64,000 nt of DNA. Origin: Pseudozyma flocculosa PF-1 (Eukaryota; Basidiomycota; Ustilaginomycetes; Ustilaginales; Ustilaginaceae). Under the pieces are notes generated by a model that made no database searches, was not told the origin of the DNA, and saw only the letters and a list, made by a program, of their open reading frames with translations. Below, piece after piece: positions 21,135 through 31,680 of the stretch. The stretch lies in contig NW_006920877.1 in the NCBI RefSeq assembly GCF_000417875.1, forward strand, positions 4,817 through 68,816. The letters are read 5' to 3'. The stretch's first letter is position 1; each line of letters starts with the position of its first letter. A program made the position numbers and the translations under genes.

Positions 21135-22408
21135 TCAACGCTTGACCCAGCTGTGAGGGACAGAGTAGGGGGCCAAGAAAGATCAAGAAGGGATGGGCGA
21201 AAAGTCAGCCTGGTACGGATCACGACGTGCGCTGCAGATGAGGCAAAGAGCAGCGACGACAAAGACGACAACGCCGCCGCGGATACGCACGTGTAAGCCT
21301 TTCTGGCCTTTGCGAGGCCCGTCTTTTTCCTCTCGACGACCCTGGGGTCGCGCTTGAGGACGCCGTCCTTTGCGAGGACGCGGCGGGCGACGGCCTTTAC
21401 GTCGAGCCTGGTCTTTTCGTCGTGGATGTCTTGGCCGACGAGGGTGACGAGGGCGTTGGAGATGCCGTGGGCGATGGCGGCGGCCTGTCCCGAGGTGCCG
21501 CCGCCGCGGACGATGGCAAAGACGTTGTAGCCTCCGAGCGTGCCCGTCAGCTTAAAGGGCCAGGTGACGGTCTCGCGGTCGGTGTTGCGCGTGAAAAAGT
21601 CGGGCAGGGGCGTGTTGTTGACGAGCACCTGGCCGCCGATGTTGGCGGGGGTCGAGGCGGGCGCGGACGACGACGAGGCGGGGACGAGCCAGACGCGGGC
21701 GCTGCTCTCCTTTCTGCGTCCGCGGGCATAGGCGCGTCCGTGCTGGTCAATGACGCCCTTTCCGTTTTTGAAAGCCTTTTCGCCCGTCGACTCGAGCTCC
21801 TCCTTGGCCGCCTCGTTCATGTACCTGGCGAGGGTCTCGACAAACTTGGCGGCCACGTCGCGCTTGTGCCTGTCATCGGCGGCGGGGGCGAGGTGCTCGG
21901 CGACGAGGTGGCGGAAGCGGGCGAGGAGGGCGAGGCGGGTGACAATCTGGCGGTACTGGGATGCCTTGAGCTGGGTGCCGACGACGGTGGCGAGCTTGTC
22001 GCGCGAGAGCCAGAGGTTCCTGCGGCCCGTCTTGGGTGCGGGCGGCGGTCCCGAGTTGTTGGGGAGGACGTGGGCGAGGGTGAGGGTGCGCCTTACGGAG
22101 AGGTAGAGCGAGTCGAGTTGGAGGATGGTGTCGATGTAGAGGGGGCGGCCGGTGTAGTAGCTCGGCGAGGCGGGCTTGAGCCGCGAGGGGAGCGGGGCGA
22201 CGGGTGGCAGCTGTGGAATGGGTGCGCGCGACGAGTATCCCGACGAAGAGGAGGACGAGGACGACGAGGCAGATGACGACGACGACGACGCCGACTCGGT
22301 GGAAGCGTATCGTCGTGCGGCGGGTGCAGCGGCTGGGGCAGACGCAGGGGCGCGGGTGGCGACGAGGCGGGCGAGCGCCTGCGTTGTGCGGCGTGCTGGT
22401 GCCGCCAT
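21135..22408 (-). CDS. mrps9: Mitochondrial small-subunit ribosomal protein uS9m (MRPS9)
   Basis: Minus-strand exons 21291-22408 and 21135-21150 give 377 residues. The last exon is only 16 nt. Splicing at AC/GTGCGT to CACAG/CTGG yields KARKAYTWVKR-stop, the expected S9 C-terminus whose basic tail reaches the ribosomal P site. An unspliced reading gives a foreign tail. The S9 core includes GQVLVNNTPLPDFFTR, FKLTGTLGGYNVFAIVRGGG, QAAAIAHGISNALV and LKRDPRVVERKKTGLAKARK. The N-terminus (MAAPARRTTQALARLVATRA) is a typical mitochondrial presequence, followed by a Ser run and a fungal-specific helical extension. It is divergent from the DEAD-box helicase gene. Confidence 0.92.
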
Positions 22409-23115
22409 GGTGATAGGTACGGCGATGGTGGACAAATCGCCTGGTGAACAGACGCGCAAGGGGGGTAGCGGGGCGTGGTAGCGGTGATGGCTGCTGATGG
22501 CGAAGAGTGGGGCGAGCGTGGCCCTCATCTTCTGACGGAGGCTTGCGGCTGGCTGAGGCTCTCTGCAGGAGGCCGCCTTTGCCAGATCGGATCCTGGGCT
22601 GCCCGAGAGCGCGGTCCCGGCTCCGAAAAGAAAAACAGGCTAGGCTAGGTCGCGGGCCCAGCTGCACCGCTGCGCTCCACCTGGCCGCCTGCCCTGCCGC
22701 CAGAAGAAAAAAAGAGGCCGAGGCCAAGCGAGGCAGGCAGAGGCAAAGGCGGGCGAGCAAGAAAACTTCTCGCAGCGCGCTGCAGCCACACAGACACACA
22801 CGCACAGAGAGCCAACACCGTACCGCACCCGTACCCGTACCGTACCCTGACCCGCCTCGGGGCCAGCTGAGCGGTCAGGTCGACTTGTGTACAGCAGGGT
22901 GGCGGCGGAGGGGCCACCACGGCGGCGCGCCATACCGGCACCAGACGGACTGGCCAGCCCAGCCCTCAACGGGTTGGGCCCAGTCTGCCTCCGCATCTCA
23001 TCTGGCCTCTTGACCACCACCCCCACCACCACCGACACGGTCACCCTCTCTCTCTCTTCTCCCCGTGTTCCCCTCTCCCCGGGACCCTAACCTCGTCCCC
23101 CCCCCGCCCTCGTCT
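22409..23115. promoter_or_regulatory. Divergent promoter (mrps9 / DEAD-box helicase)
   Basis: The gap of about 0.7 kb lies between two genes for mitochondrial gene expression. It has GGCTAGGCTAGG near 22639, ACAC/CACA dinucleotides near 22790, repeated GTACCC/CCGTACC units near 22820-22850, and C/T-rich sequence before 23116. Both genes could be co-regulated from here; this is inference. Confidence 0.45.
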
Positions 23116-23946
23116 ATGCACAGGGCATTCTCCGCCGTCGTCGCTCTCAGACCGTGGCTCTTGCAATCCCTCCTGACCCCTGCCCGTCCCTCGTTCGCAG
23201 CACCGCCCCGCTCGCACCTCTTGCGCACCATCTTTACCATGAACTCGTCTAACAACGGACAGCACCGCGGCCCAGCCCGTGGCGGCGGAAGGAACAGGGG
23301 CCGCGGCGGCCGCCCGCAGCAGCAGCAGCAGCAGCAGCAACGTCACCGTCACAACGACTCGGTCGTCTCGACGACGGCCAACACGCCCGTCGCATCCGGC
23401 ACCGCCACCCCCGTCAAGATGGAAGAGCTCGACGCTTCGTCCGAGGGCGGACACCTGACCGCCACCCAGTTCAGCTCGCTCCGCGGCAAGATCGACGACC
23501 GCCTCCTCAACGCCATCCCCTTTACCCACATGTCCCAGGTCCAGGCCGCCACCCTGCCCACCGCCCTCTCGGGCCGCGACGTCCTCGCCCAGGCCAAGAC
23601 CGGGACGGGCAAGACGCTCGCCTTCCTCATCCCTTCGATCCAGCGCCTCCTCAGCCTCGACACCCCGCCGCCCGCCTCGGCCGTCTCGGTCCTCGTCCTC
23701 TCGCCCACCCGCGAGCTGGCCCTCCAGATTGAGCGCGAGGCCCACATGCTCCTCGCCAACCTCCGCGGCAGCATCGAGGTCCAGCACGTCGTCGGCGGCA
23801 CAAACATCCAGACGGAGCGCACCCGCCTCAAGGCCAAGCGCAAGGACCTCCTCATCGCCACCCCCGGACGCCTCCTCGACCACCTCGACAACGCCACCCC
23901 GGACCTCAACCTCCGCGACGCCTTCCAGAACCTCCAGCTCCTCGTC

Positions 23947-23978
<32 letters not shown>

Positions 23979-25242
23979 CTTCCGACAGGACCTCGAAAAG
24001 ATCCTACGCGCCATGCCCGCCCAGCGGCCCGGACAGCACCGCCAGGCCCTCTTTTTCTCGGCCACCATCCCCTCGTTTGTGCACGAGGTCAAGCTGCTCA
24101 AGCCCGACCACGCCTTTATCTCGACGCTCAAGGAGGAGGAGGTCAACGTCCACCAGCACGTGCCCCAGGAGGTGGCCATCGTGCCCCTCCACCGCGCCAT
24201 GCCCTTCCTGCTCCTCTGCCTCCTCGCCGAGGCGCGCCGCTACCCGGACACGCACAAGGTGCTCATCTTCCTGCCGACGGCGCGCGCCACGTCGCTCTAC
24301 GCGTCCATCTTTGCCGACCTGGCGCGCCACCCGGCCTTCAAGGCGCTCGGCCCCGTTTTCGAGATCCACTCGCGCAAGTCGCAGTCGGCGCGCACCAGCA
24401 CCATGGCCTCGTTCCGCACGTCGGCGTCTGGGCTGCTGTTTTCGTCGGACGTGACGGCGCGCGGCGTCGACATCCCCGGCGTCTCGCTTGTCGCCCAGGT
24501 GGGCCTGCCCATGTCGTCGGAGCAGTACATCCACCGCCTCGGCCGCACCGCGCGCGCCGGCAAGGACGGCCGGGGCGTGCTGATCCTCTCGCCGCACGAG
24601 GAGTGGTTCCTGCGCAGCCCCGAGGTGGACCGGCTGCCCATCAAGCCCATGGACACGGCGGCGCTGCGGGCCGAGGGCGCGGCGGCGGGCACGCCCGTCG
24701 AGACGTGCAACGACGCCGTCGACGCCGCCATGGTGGCCACCGACGCCTCGGCGCGCTCGCAGGCGTACCAGGCACACATGGGCTACTACAAGTCGTTCCT
24801 CAAGGCGTGCCGCTGGAAGCCCGAGGACCTGATCCAGCACACCAACCACTATGCCTACGCGACGCTGCTGTGGAACCAGTCGCAGGTGCCGTCGCCGGCG
24901 TCGGAGGCCGAGAGGGCCAACGACGCCGCGCCGCTGCCCGCCGGCTTTGTGCCGCCGCCGCTGCTGGCCAAGACGGTGGGCATGATGGGTCTCAAGACGT
25001 ACCGATCGCTCCTCAACGTCGTGCAGAGCCTGCCGGACAAGGAGACCGGCGGTGGAGGTGGTGGTGGTGGGCAGCAGGGGCAGGGGCAGAAGCGCGCCAG
25101 GGGCGTGCCTGGCGGCGGCGGCGCGAGCGGAGACGACGGTTCGTCGCGTGGTGCGCCCCGTCGTGGTGGTGGTGGCGGCGGTGGTGGGGCGAGGGGAGGA
25201 CGAGGAGGAGCGCGCCCGCGCCGTGGCGGTCCCCCCGCCTAG
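23116..25242 (+). CDS. DEAD-box RNA helicase, Mss116-like
   Basis: The single exon encodes 708 residues. Helicase motifs appear in order: Q-motif region (HMSQVQAATLP), motif I AKTGTGKT, Ia PTRELALQ, GG in VVGGTNIQ, Ib TPGRLLDHLD, II DEADRMLDMGF, III SAT, IV (VLIFLPTARAT), V (LLFSSDVTARGVDIPG) and VI HRLGRTARAG. Overall order and the long C-terminal extension fit Mss116/Cyt-19-type helicases that act as RNA chaperones for mitochondrial introns and transcription. The N-terminus (MHRAFSAVVALRPWLLQSLL) is a good presequence. A second Met (MNSSNNGQHRG, near 23239) would yield a form lacking it. Gly/Arg-rich and Q8 tracts precede the core, and an RGG-rich tail follows. The paralogue choice against other DEAD-box families is not proven. 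Confidence 0.85.
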
Positions 25243-25751
25243 CAGGCCGTGCGCACGCCTCTGCCTCGCTCCCGCGTCGGCATCAATGCCTGTCTCTTCT
25301 CGTCCTGTTTTGTCTTGATTAATTCGGGCTGGTCCAGTTTGGATCACACAAAATCTCATGGGGACAATGCCGCACCGATGTCGGTCGTGATGCGTGGCGA
25401 AGGCGAGGCGAGGCGAGGCCTGCGACGGCACGAGATGCGTTGAAGATCAAAGGGTGCCACGACGGGCTGTGTGTGAGGCGAGCCGATGGGAGCGAGGGGC
25501 TGAGCCGAGAGCTGAGGTCAGAAGCCGCCGTCTCCCGAAGAACCGCGCAACCTCGGCCAACCTTCTCAGCCTCCACCTAATTTTCTCCCTATCGCGCCGA
25601 GTCGTGACTTTGCGTGGGCCACTTTCCCACTTCCCAACCCCTCGAACCACGACCAACGACTGCTGTCCACTACCGGACCATCACGACGCGGCCCGACGCG
25701 ACACACACACACACCCTCTCTCTGGCCGCCGTCTCGCCGACCTCGGCCACC
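25243..25751. other. Intergenic spacer upstream of the Coq9-like gene
   Basis: No gene is visible. An ACACAC dinucleotide run lies near 25702-25714 and a C/T-rich leader before 25752. An unrecognised upstream coding exon supplying a mitochondrial leader is possible (see findings). Confidence 0.35.
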
Positions 25752-26618
25752 ATGACGACGACGGCAGCGACGACGCTGACGGCCCAGCTGCTGCAGCGCT
25801 CGCTGCCCCACATCCCCTCGTACGGCTTCACGCAGCGGTGCGTGGCCGCGTCCAACCCGGACGTGGCGGCGCACACGATCTCGTCGCTCTTTCCGGGCCC
25901 GGATACGGCGTCGACGTCGGCGCCGCGTCGCCTCTTCCACGCCTACGACGAGCATGCGCTCCACTCCGTCCTGCCGTCCCTGGACGAGGGAGCGGGGAGG
26001 GAGGTGAGGATGTCCCCGCCCAGCGAGCAAGAGGAACGAAAGAGGTACGACGATGTCGTCGAAAAGCTCGTCGAGCGGTTACGCCGCAGCTGGGACGTCA
26101 GGGGTGCACTGGTCGACGTGAGTCTTGCCTGTCCTTTCTGCGGACAGGATGACCGCATGCGGACGAGATGAGCCGGAAGCTGACGGCATCGATTGCTCTT
26201 CTCCTCGACCCCCACCTTTCAGGGCCTGGCCAACGAGGCGCGCCACCCGATAACGCACCTGCTCCCACTGGGCCGCTGGTCGTTCGATACGATCCCGACG
26301 CCACTGCCGCTGCTGCAACGCAGCCAGGCCATCACGGCGCGCATCCTGACCCACCCGTCGCTGCGGTACGCCGAGTCGGACACGACGCAGTGGTACGCGA
26401 CGCGGGCGCGCCTGGCGTTTGCCTTTGTCGTCGCCGAGCTCCACGTGGCGAGCCAGCGCGCCGAGTGCGAGGCGTCGCAAGACCTGCTGCGCCGCGTCGC
26501 CCACGCGCGCGATACGAGCGTGCTCAGCGACGTGCTGCGGCTCAGGGGCGACGCCAACGAGTGGATCCGATGGGGCGGCAGGGGATGGGTGGGCACGCTG
26601 AGGAGTTGGGGTCTGTAG
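25752..26618 (+). CDS. coq9: Coq9-like ubiquinone biosynthesis protein
   Basis: Exons 25752-26117 and 26223-26618 (105-nt intron, phase 0) give 253 residues. The start of the domain, LLQRSLPHIPSYGFTQRCV, and the later block DTTQWYATRARLAFAFVVAE match the Coq9 pattern: amphipathic TetR-like helices, then the conserved tryptophan segment and the lipid-binding C-terminal helices. Coq9 binds isoprenoid lipid and presents ubiquinone precursors to Coq7 on the matrix side of the inner membrane. Family similarity is moderate and judged by eye. The N-terminus (MTTTAATTLTAQ) is short, without the Arg-rich presequence expected for a matrix protein, so either the import signal is cryptic or a 5' exon is missing. 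Confidence 0.7.
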
Positions 26619-26932
26619 AGGCTGCTATGTTGACAGACAGAGAGGGAGGGAGGGACAAGGGACAAGGGACCAGAGTAGCACGGTTTCCCGTCATGTCGTG
26701 GATGGATGCTTCCAAAGTGGCCCGCGACGACGACGTCGAGCTGGCCAGGCCGCCTGTCGACTCCGGAGCTAACGCGGCCGACGCATGAAGGCGACCAGGT
26801 CGACGACGCACGATTGCCGCCCCCCGTTGGTCAGGACAGGAGCGGGCGCTCCTCCTGCCGTCGTGGGATAGTATCGCCGAATGTGCGTGGCGGGACGGAA
26901 GCCAAGGGCCCATCTCTGCGGCAGGCCCTCAC

Positions 26933-26963
26933 CTCGTCTCGTCTCGTCTCGTCTCGTCTCGTC
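26933..26963. repeat. CTCGT pentanucleotide microsatellite
   Basis: About six tandem CTCGT units lie between the Coq9-like and SDR genes. Confidence 0.9.
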
Positions 26964-27322
26964 TGGCCGTCAACGCCGACGCCGTCACTTTGGCTAGATT
27001 TGATTTCCTTTCCTTTCCGCCGGCAGTAGGACTGCTTCCCGCTGCTCATGCCCATCCCCATGCCCCCGCGCCCATGCCCATGCCCGAGCCTGAGCCCGAG
27101 AGCAAGCCCAAGCCGTCGGAAGTGAGTAGCGGTGCGAGGTCATATCAGGCCAGGCCAGGCTGGGCTAAGTCCGAGCAGGTAGCTGCTTCGATACCGACGC
27201 CGCCGATACCAGACGAGCGGCAGATAGAGCGAGAGAGAGAGAGAGGTGGAGGCCGCGTAGCTGGCCACCCTCGACGAAGCGCGCACGGACACGCCGTCGG
27301 GGATAACTGGACCCAAGGTATG

Positions 27323-27328
27323 TATATA
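27323..27328 (+). promoter_or_regulatory. TATA box of the SDR gene
   Basis: GTATGTATATAACCCC contains a consensus TATATAA about 120 bp before the ATG at 27445. Most other genes here lack such an element, which hints at regulated expression. Confidence 0.65.
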
Positions 27329-27444
27329 ACCCCCCAGCCTCGAGCCCGGACGTTTCCTAGTCCACCCATTCCAGTCCGCAGCCATACATCCTGTCGCTCC
27401 CTCTTGCACACACCCTTACTCGATAGCACAACAAGCAAGCCACC

Positions 27445-28455
27445 ATGTCCAACGCACAGCAGCAGGCCCAGACGATCCTGGTGACGGGAGCCAACAAGGG
27501 AATCGGGTACGAGGCGGTGCGCCACCTCTCGGAGGTGCTGCCGCACTCGACCATCCTCCTCGGCACCCGCTCCGTCCGCAACGGGGACGAGGCGATCGCC
27601 AAGATGCGTTCGTCGTCGACGGCGGCGGCGCACGACTACGCAAACATCAAGGTGCTCCAGCTCGACATCACCGATGCCGCCTCGCTCGCAGCGGCCGTCA
27701 AGACGGTCGAGACGGACCTGGGCGGACGGCTAGACGTGCTCCTCCACAACTCGGGCATCGCCCAGGTGGACGGCGTCGCCAACCACGCCGGAGTGCTCGA
27801 GGTAAACGTCTACGGCGCCATCGAAACCGTACACGCCTTCCTCCCCCTCCTCCGCCGCTCCTCCAACCCCAAACTCGTCCTCGTCTCGTCCGAGGTCGGA
27901 GCGTGGTACATGCACACCCTCTCGTCGTCGTCGCCCGCGCTCCACGCCGCCCTCGACGACGCCACCGCCAATGACGAGGAGAGCGTCCGCAAGATGGCGC
28001 AGGACTGGATCGACTTCGCCATCCAGGGCAACAAGGAGCCGCGCTGGACCTGGCCCGATGCCGAGTCAAGGATGACGGGCGCTTACTGCACCAGCAAGGC
28101 CCTCGTCTCGGCCTGGACGCGCAACTTTGCCCTGCGCAACCCGGACGTAAAGGTCGCCATCGTCTGCCCCGGGTACGTACCCTGCCTCGCTTCCCCTGTC
28201 TCTTTTTCCCCTTCACCTCCAACCCCGAGCTCACCATCCCCCTCCCCATCCCTCTGTTGCATTGACAATGACGACAGGTACTGCGCCACGGAACTCAACA
28301 ACTTTTCCGGACCGCGCTCGGCAGCCCAGGGCGGCGAGAGCGTAGCCTGGCCCGTGCTCCACGACGACTTCGAGTCTGGCCGCTTCTACCGCGACGGCAA
28401 GCTGCGTCCCTTCACCAGCGCCATGCCCGACGACTTTGCCACTTCGACGGATTAG
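27445..28455 (+). CDS. Short-chain dehydrogenase/reductase, carbonyl-reductase-like
   Basis: Exons 27445-28172 and 28278-28455 give 301 residues. The 105-nt intron (GTACGT...GACAG) is free of stops and in frame, so it is easily missed; removing it joins CPG to YCATELNNFSG, restoring the conserved P-G-x-x-x-T segment. The Rossmann cofactor motif is TGANKGIG near residue 14. The catalytic set is LLHNSGIA (Asn), VLVSS (Ser), and YCTSK (Tyr and Lys). The LLGTRS after strand 2 fits the NADP-preferring, carbonyl-reductase-type subfamily. The C-terminal blocks GGESVAWPVL and SGRFYRDGKLRPF also occur in that group. Substrate is unknown. The TATA box and TATA-proximal repeats suggest inducible control. 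Confidence 0.88.
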   Translation: MSNAQQQAQTILVTGANKGIGYEAVRHLSEVLPHSTILLGTRSVRNGDEAIAKMRSSSTAAAHDYANIKVLQLDITDAASLAAAVKTVETDLGGRLDVLLHNSGIAQVDGVANHAGVLEVNVYGAIETVHAFLPLLRRSSNPKLVLVSSEVGAWYMHTLSSSSPALHAALDDATANDEESVRKMAQDWIDFAIQGNKEPRWTWPDAESRMTGAYCTSKALVSAWTRNFALRNPDVKVAIVCPGYVPCLASPVSFSPSPPTPSSPSPSPSLCCIDNDDRYCATELNNFSGPRSAAQGGESVAWPVLHDDFESGRFYRDGKLRPFTSAMPDDFATSTD

Positions 28456-28653
28456 GCCCCCCGGGCAGAGCCCCAACTGAGCGTCCCAAGCTGGTCTGGT
28501 TGCGATGCGGTGCGATGCGGTGCGGTGCGATTATGATAGAGCAGAGGAATGCCAGCACTGGCCTGCCGAAACGATGTCTAACACGTCCAGATGAGCATGG
28601 TGCAATGGCCCGATCGCAAAGCGAAAGGAAGGGGGGCAAGGGGTCCCCCCTCC

Positions 28654-31161
28654 TCACTGTATCCGCACGAGGAAGGAAGCGTGGACCGGGCGATGGTCGC
28701 TGAAGCGCACCTCGGGGATGCTCTCGTACCGCTGCAGGACGATGCCCTGCCTCTGCCGCTTGGCATGCGCAGCATCGACGTCGGCATCCGCATCCGCGTC
28801 TTGCCTCTCCTTGTCCGTCTCCATCTCTGTCGCTCTCCCGTCGCTCTCCGCCTGCCGCTCCTTGTCCAGCTCCGTCGCCTTGCGCTCCCGCTCCCGCTCC
28901 CGCTCCCACTCCCACTCGGCCGTGACGCACCACAGCACGCGATCCGTCCAGGCGGGCGTGCGCCTCTTTTCGCTCGTGTCGTACCGGTCCGTGCCGCGGT
29001 CAAACTTGTACGTCGGCGCAAACGCCAGCGCGCCCTCGTCAAAGTCGTCAAACAGGCTGCCGCTGCGGCGCAGCGAGAAGAGCTCGTCGTACCGCGACAG
29101 CAGCGCATAGTCGCGCTCCTGGATCAGCCGGTGCACCTCCCGGTTGTCGAGGTCCAGTCGGAAGTTGAGGTCGCCCATGTTGAGGATGATGCTGTGCGGC
29201 GGATCAGGTTGGTTGGGCCAGGCGCCGATACCACAGCGGTCAGTCCAGTGTCCGGAAGCGGGACGGGGGCGTAAACGACACCGGTGGAGCGACGGAGGGC
29301 CGGGCCCGACAACGGGCAGAAAGAAGAGACACTCACTCGTGATCCCGGATGGAGTACTCGGCCACCTGTGGGTCCTGCGGCTTCCAGGCGGCCGACGTGT
29401 CTGCATCGGCGTTGTCCTGCTGCACGGCGGCTGACCCAGTGGGCTGAGTGGGGTCGCTGAGGGCGCGCTCGGCGACGGCTCGTGCCAGCGTCGCTGCAGC
29501 CTCTGCCGTCGCTGGCGCGTTCGCCTCGCTTCCGGCGGGCACAGCGGCGTCTCCCCCTGCCGCCACCGCCGCCTCCTTAGTCGACGATGCTTCCCCCGCT
29601 CCTTCCTGGCTCGAGGTCGCATCGCCAGGCGAGGCAATCTTTGGGTCCTCTGGATCGGGCGACGGCGGCAGTGCAATCTGCTCCGCCGCGTGGTCAGCAT
29701 CCACACCAGCGCCACCTTGGCCTTCGTCTTCCGTCACGGCCTCCGACGTGACCCTGAACCTCATCCGCCGGTAGATTTCGCTCCAGTCCCAGCACCGGCG
29801 CTCCATGGCCTGCAGCCCCTCGAAGGCCGAGAGGTGCGAGTTGACGAGGCAGATGGAGCGGCGGCCGAGCTGCATGCGCACCGCCACGGCGCCCTTGTTG
29901 GCGACAAAGCCGCCGAGGCCCACGCCGACGCTGGCCGTGGCCAGGTCGGCGATGGACGCCTTGATCGAGTCGCGCGCAAAGACGAGGATGAGGAGGCCGA
30001 CGAGCTGCTTGGACGCCACCTGCAGGTCGAAAGGGTGCGGAAGAGGGCACAGCGAGACGATGAGGATGACGGACGGACGGCCAGACGGTCAGACGAGGAT
30101 CTGGGGCGCGCACGACTCACCTTTGTGTAGGCGCCCGCCCTCCTGCCCATTGCCTGGACTGCCGCGCGTGTCCAGGCATCTTCCCTGGCGGGCGAGTAGT
30201 AGAGGTAGGCGCCGCCCGAGGTGTCGACCTCCTGGAAGCCGAGGGCGATGAGGTCCGGGTCGTCGTGCGCGCGAAGCCAGCGCTTCATGCCGTTGATGGT
30301 GTTCTGGTCGTCTTGGGGCCAGTGTCCTGCGACGTTGAAGGTGCCGAGCGAGATGCGCACCTCGTCCGAGGCGGGCGAGGGGGGTCGGGTGGTGGAGGAT
30401 GCGTGGCCGTTTGGCTGGAGCGAGGGGGGCAGGATGGCGCTGCGGGAGAAGCGCTCAAAGATGGGCACCTGGGGATGGGAAGGGGTCGAGTAAGGGTTGA
30501 TGGGCAGGTCGTCGGAGTAGGCGGCGAGCCATTGGTGGGAAGTGGCGAGGGAGAAGGCGTTTTCGGTTGCGATGGCGGTGAGGTCGCGGAGGACCGAGAG
30601 GAAGTCCTTTAGGCCCTGTGTGTCGGTGGTGGTTGCGCTGGCCGACTGTCCTGCGCAGGATATGGTGAATCCGAGGTGCGAGTCCGAAGAGGAGGAGGAG
30701 GGCGAGGAGGAGGGCGAGGAGGAGGGGGGGTTTGATGCGGGTGCTGGTGGCCCGGTGGGCTGGGAGATGAGGTCGAGGATGGACTGGATCGAGGGAAGGG
30801 ATCGGGACGAGGGAAACGAGGGGGGCGCGGATGACGATGCACGTGTATGGTTGGGATGCTGGTGGAGCTGTACGTCGATCTGGGGTAGGATGGGTATGAC
30901 TGCGAGGAGGGCGGCGGTGTTTGGATCCTTGTTTCTTGGCTTGAGGACGAGGATGGCAGCCTGTTCTAGGTTGGAGCTTACGTTTGATACGATGACAAAG
31001 ATGCGGCGCGGATCCTGGGGTGAGAGCGAGGGGGGCTGCTGTTGGGTTGGGTCATTGTGGGTGGTGGCTGGGGGAGCGCGTGCGGCGTCGAGGGCGATTT
31101 TGATGTGCTCGTGCTGTGTGATGATGGTGGCGGCGAGGAGGTAGGGATCCGGGGCGGCCAT
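28654..31161 (-). CDS. Inositol polyphosphate 5-phosphatase (OCRL/INPP5B-like catalytic domain)
   Basis: Minus-strand exons 30121-31161, 29337-30019 and 28654-29191 give 753 residues. The N-terminal 270 residues resemble a lipid- or SacI-like regulatory region with Ser/Pro-rich linkers. The catalytic domain starts at VRISLGTFNVAGHWP and carries DLIALGFQEVD, KVASKQLVGLLILVFARD, VGVGLGGFVANKGAVAVRM, LVNSHLSAFEG, NMGDLNFRL, RTPAWTDRVL and SDHRPVHA. These hold all the Mg- and phosphate-binding residues of the family, which removes the 5-phosphate from phosphoinositides. Two insertions are unusual: about 130 Ala/Glu/Pro-rich residues between RRMRF and the DHD block, and a charged Glu/Arg/Asp coil before the SDHRPV motif. 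No membrane segment or ASH-RhoGAP tail was seen. Confidence 0.88.
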
Positions 31162-31680
31162 GGTGGCAATGGCGATGTACGGGCGTGCACGGTCGACTGG
31201 CCGAGCGATGATGGTGGTGGTGGTGAAGGGTGGTGGCGGTGGTGGTGGTGGTGATGATGATGGTGGGAGGACATGGCGAGGAGCGTTGAGCGAGGCAGGG
31301 AAACGGTGCACTGTGACTTTTGTGCGGTGCCTCTGTGGGCTGTGGGCCGTGAAAAAGGGCGCCCCAAAAGTGGAGGAAAAAAGGCCGATGCACGGGCCCA
31401 AACGCACGACCGCCTCATGCATGCATGCAGGCAGGCAGGCGGGCAGCAGCAGACAGAAGATGGACAGACCGACCGACAGCAGCCAGGCAGCCAACGTGGA
31501 CCCCTCCCATCGGCTTGCTTCTTTGACCCTCGACCACCACCACCACCACCACGTCCCCCCTCACCCTGCCTCAGCCTTGCGGATCACAGCCTGATTCCTC
31601 CGCTACCACCCGCGCATCAACGAACCATGCCTCCTTGACATCGTCGCCCCGACTCTCCCCTCTCTCTCTCTCTCGCCGCC
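31162..31680. promoter_or_regulatory. Divergent promoter (5-phosphatase / gwt1)
   Basis: The gap of about 0.5 kb has GGTGGT trinucleotide tracts near 31210-31270, GCAT/GCAG tetramers near 31418-31445, a CACCAC tract near 31532 and a TCTC run just before 31681. Confidence 0.45.

Larger units (their letters stand above)
26619..27444. promoter_or_regulatory. Promoter region of the SDR gene
   Basis: The spacer contains a CTCGT pentamer array (26933-26963), a CAGGCCAGGCCAGGC motif at 27146-27160, a GAGAGAGAGA run near 27230 and a clear TATA box at 27323. Confidence 0.55.

Noticed and set aside
28173..28277. Reading the SDR gene straight through without an intron
   Set aside because: The segment has canonical GTACGT and CAG borders, is Pro/Ser-rich, and removing it restores the conserved CPGYCATE motif.
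31162..31494. Upstream extension of the 5-phosphatase (MAAWLLSVGLSIF...)
   Set aside because: Cys/Pro/His-rich translation of tetramer and CAC repeats; the Met at 31161 fits better.
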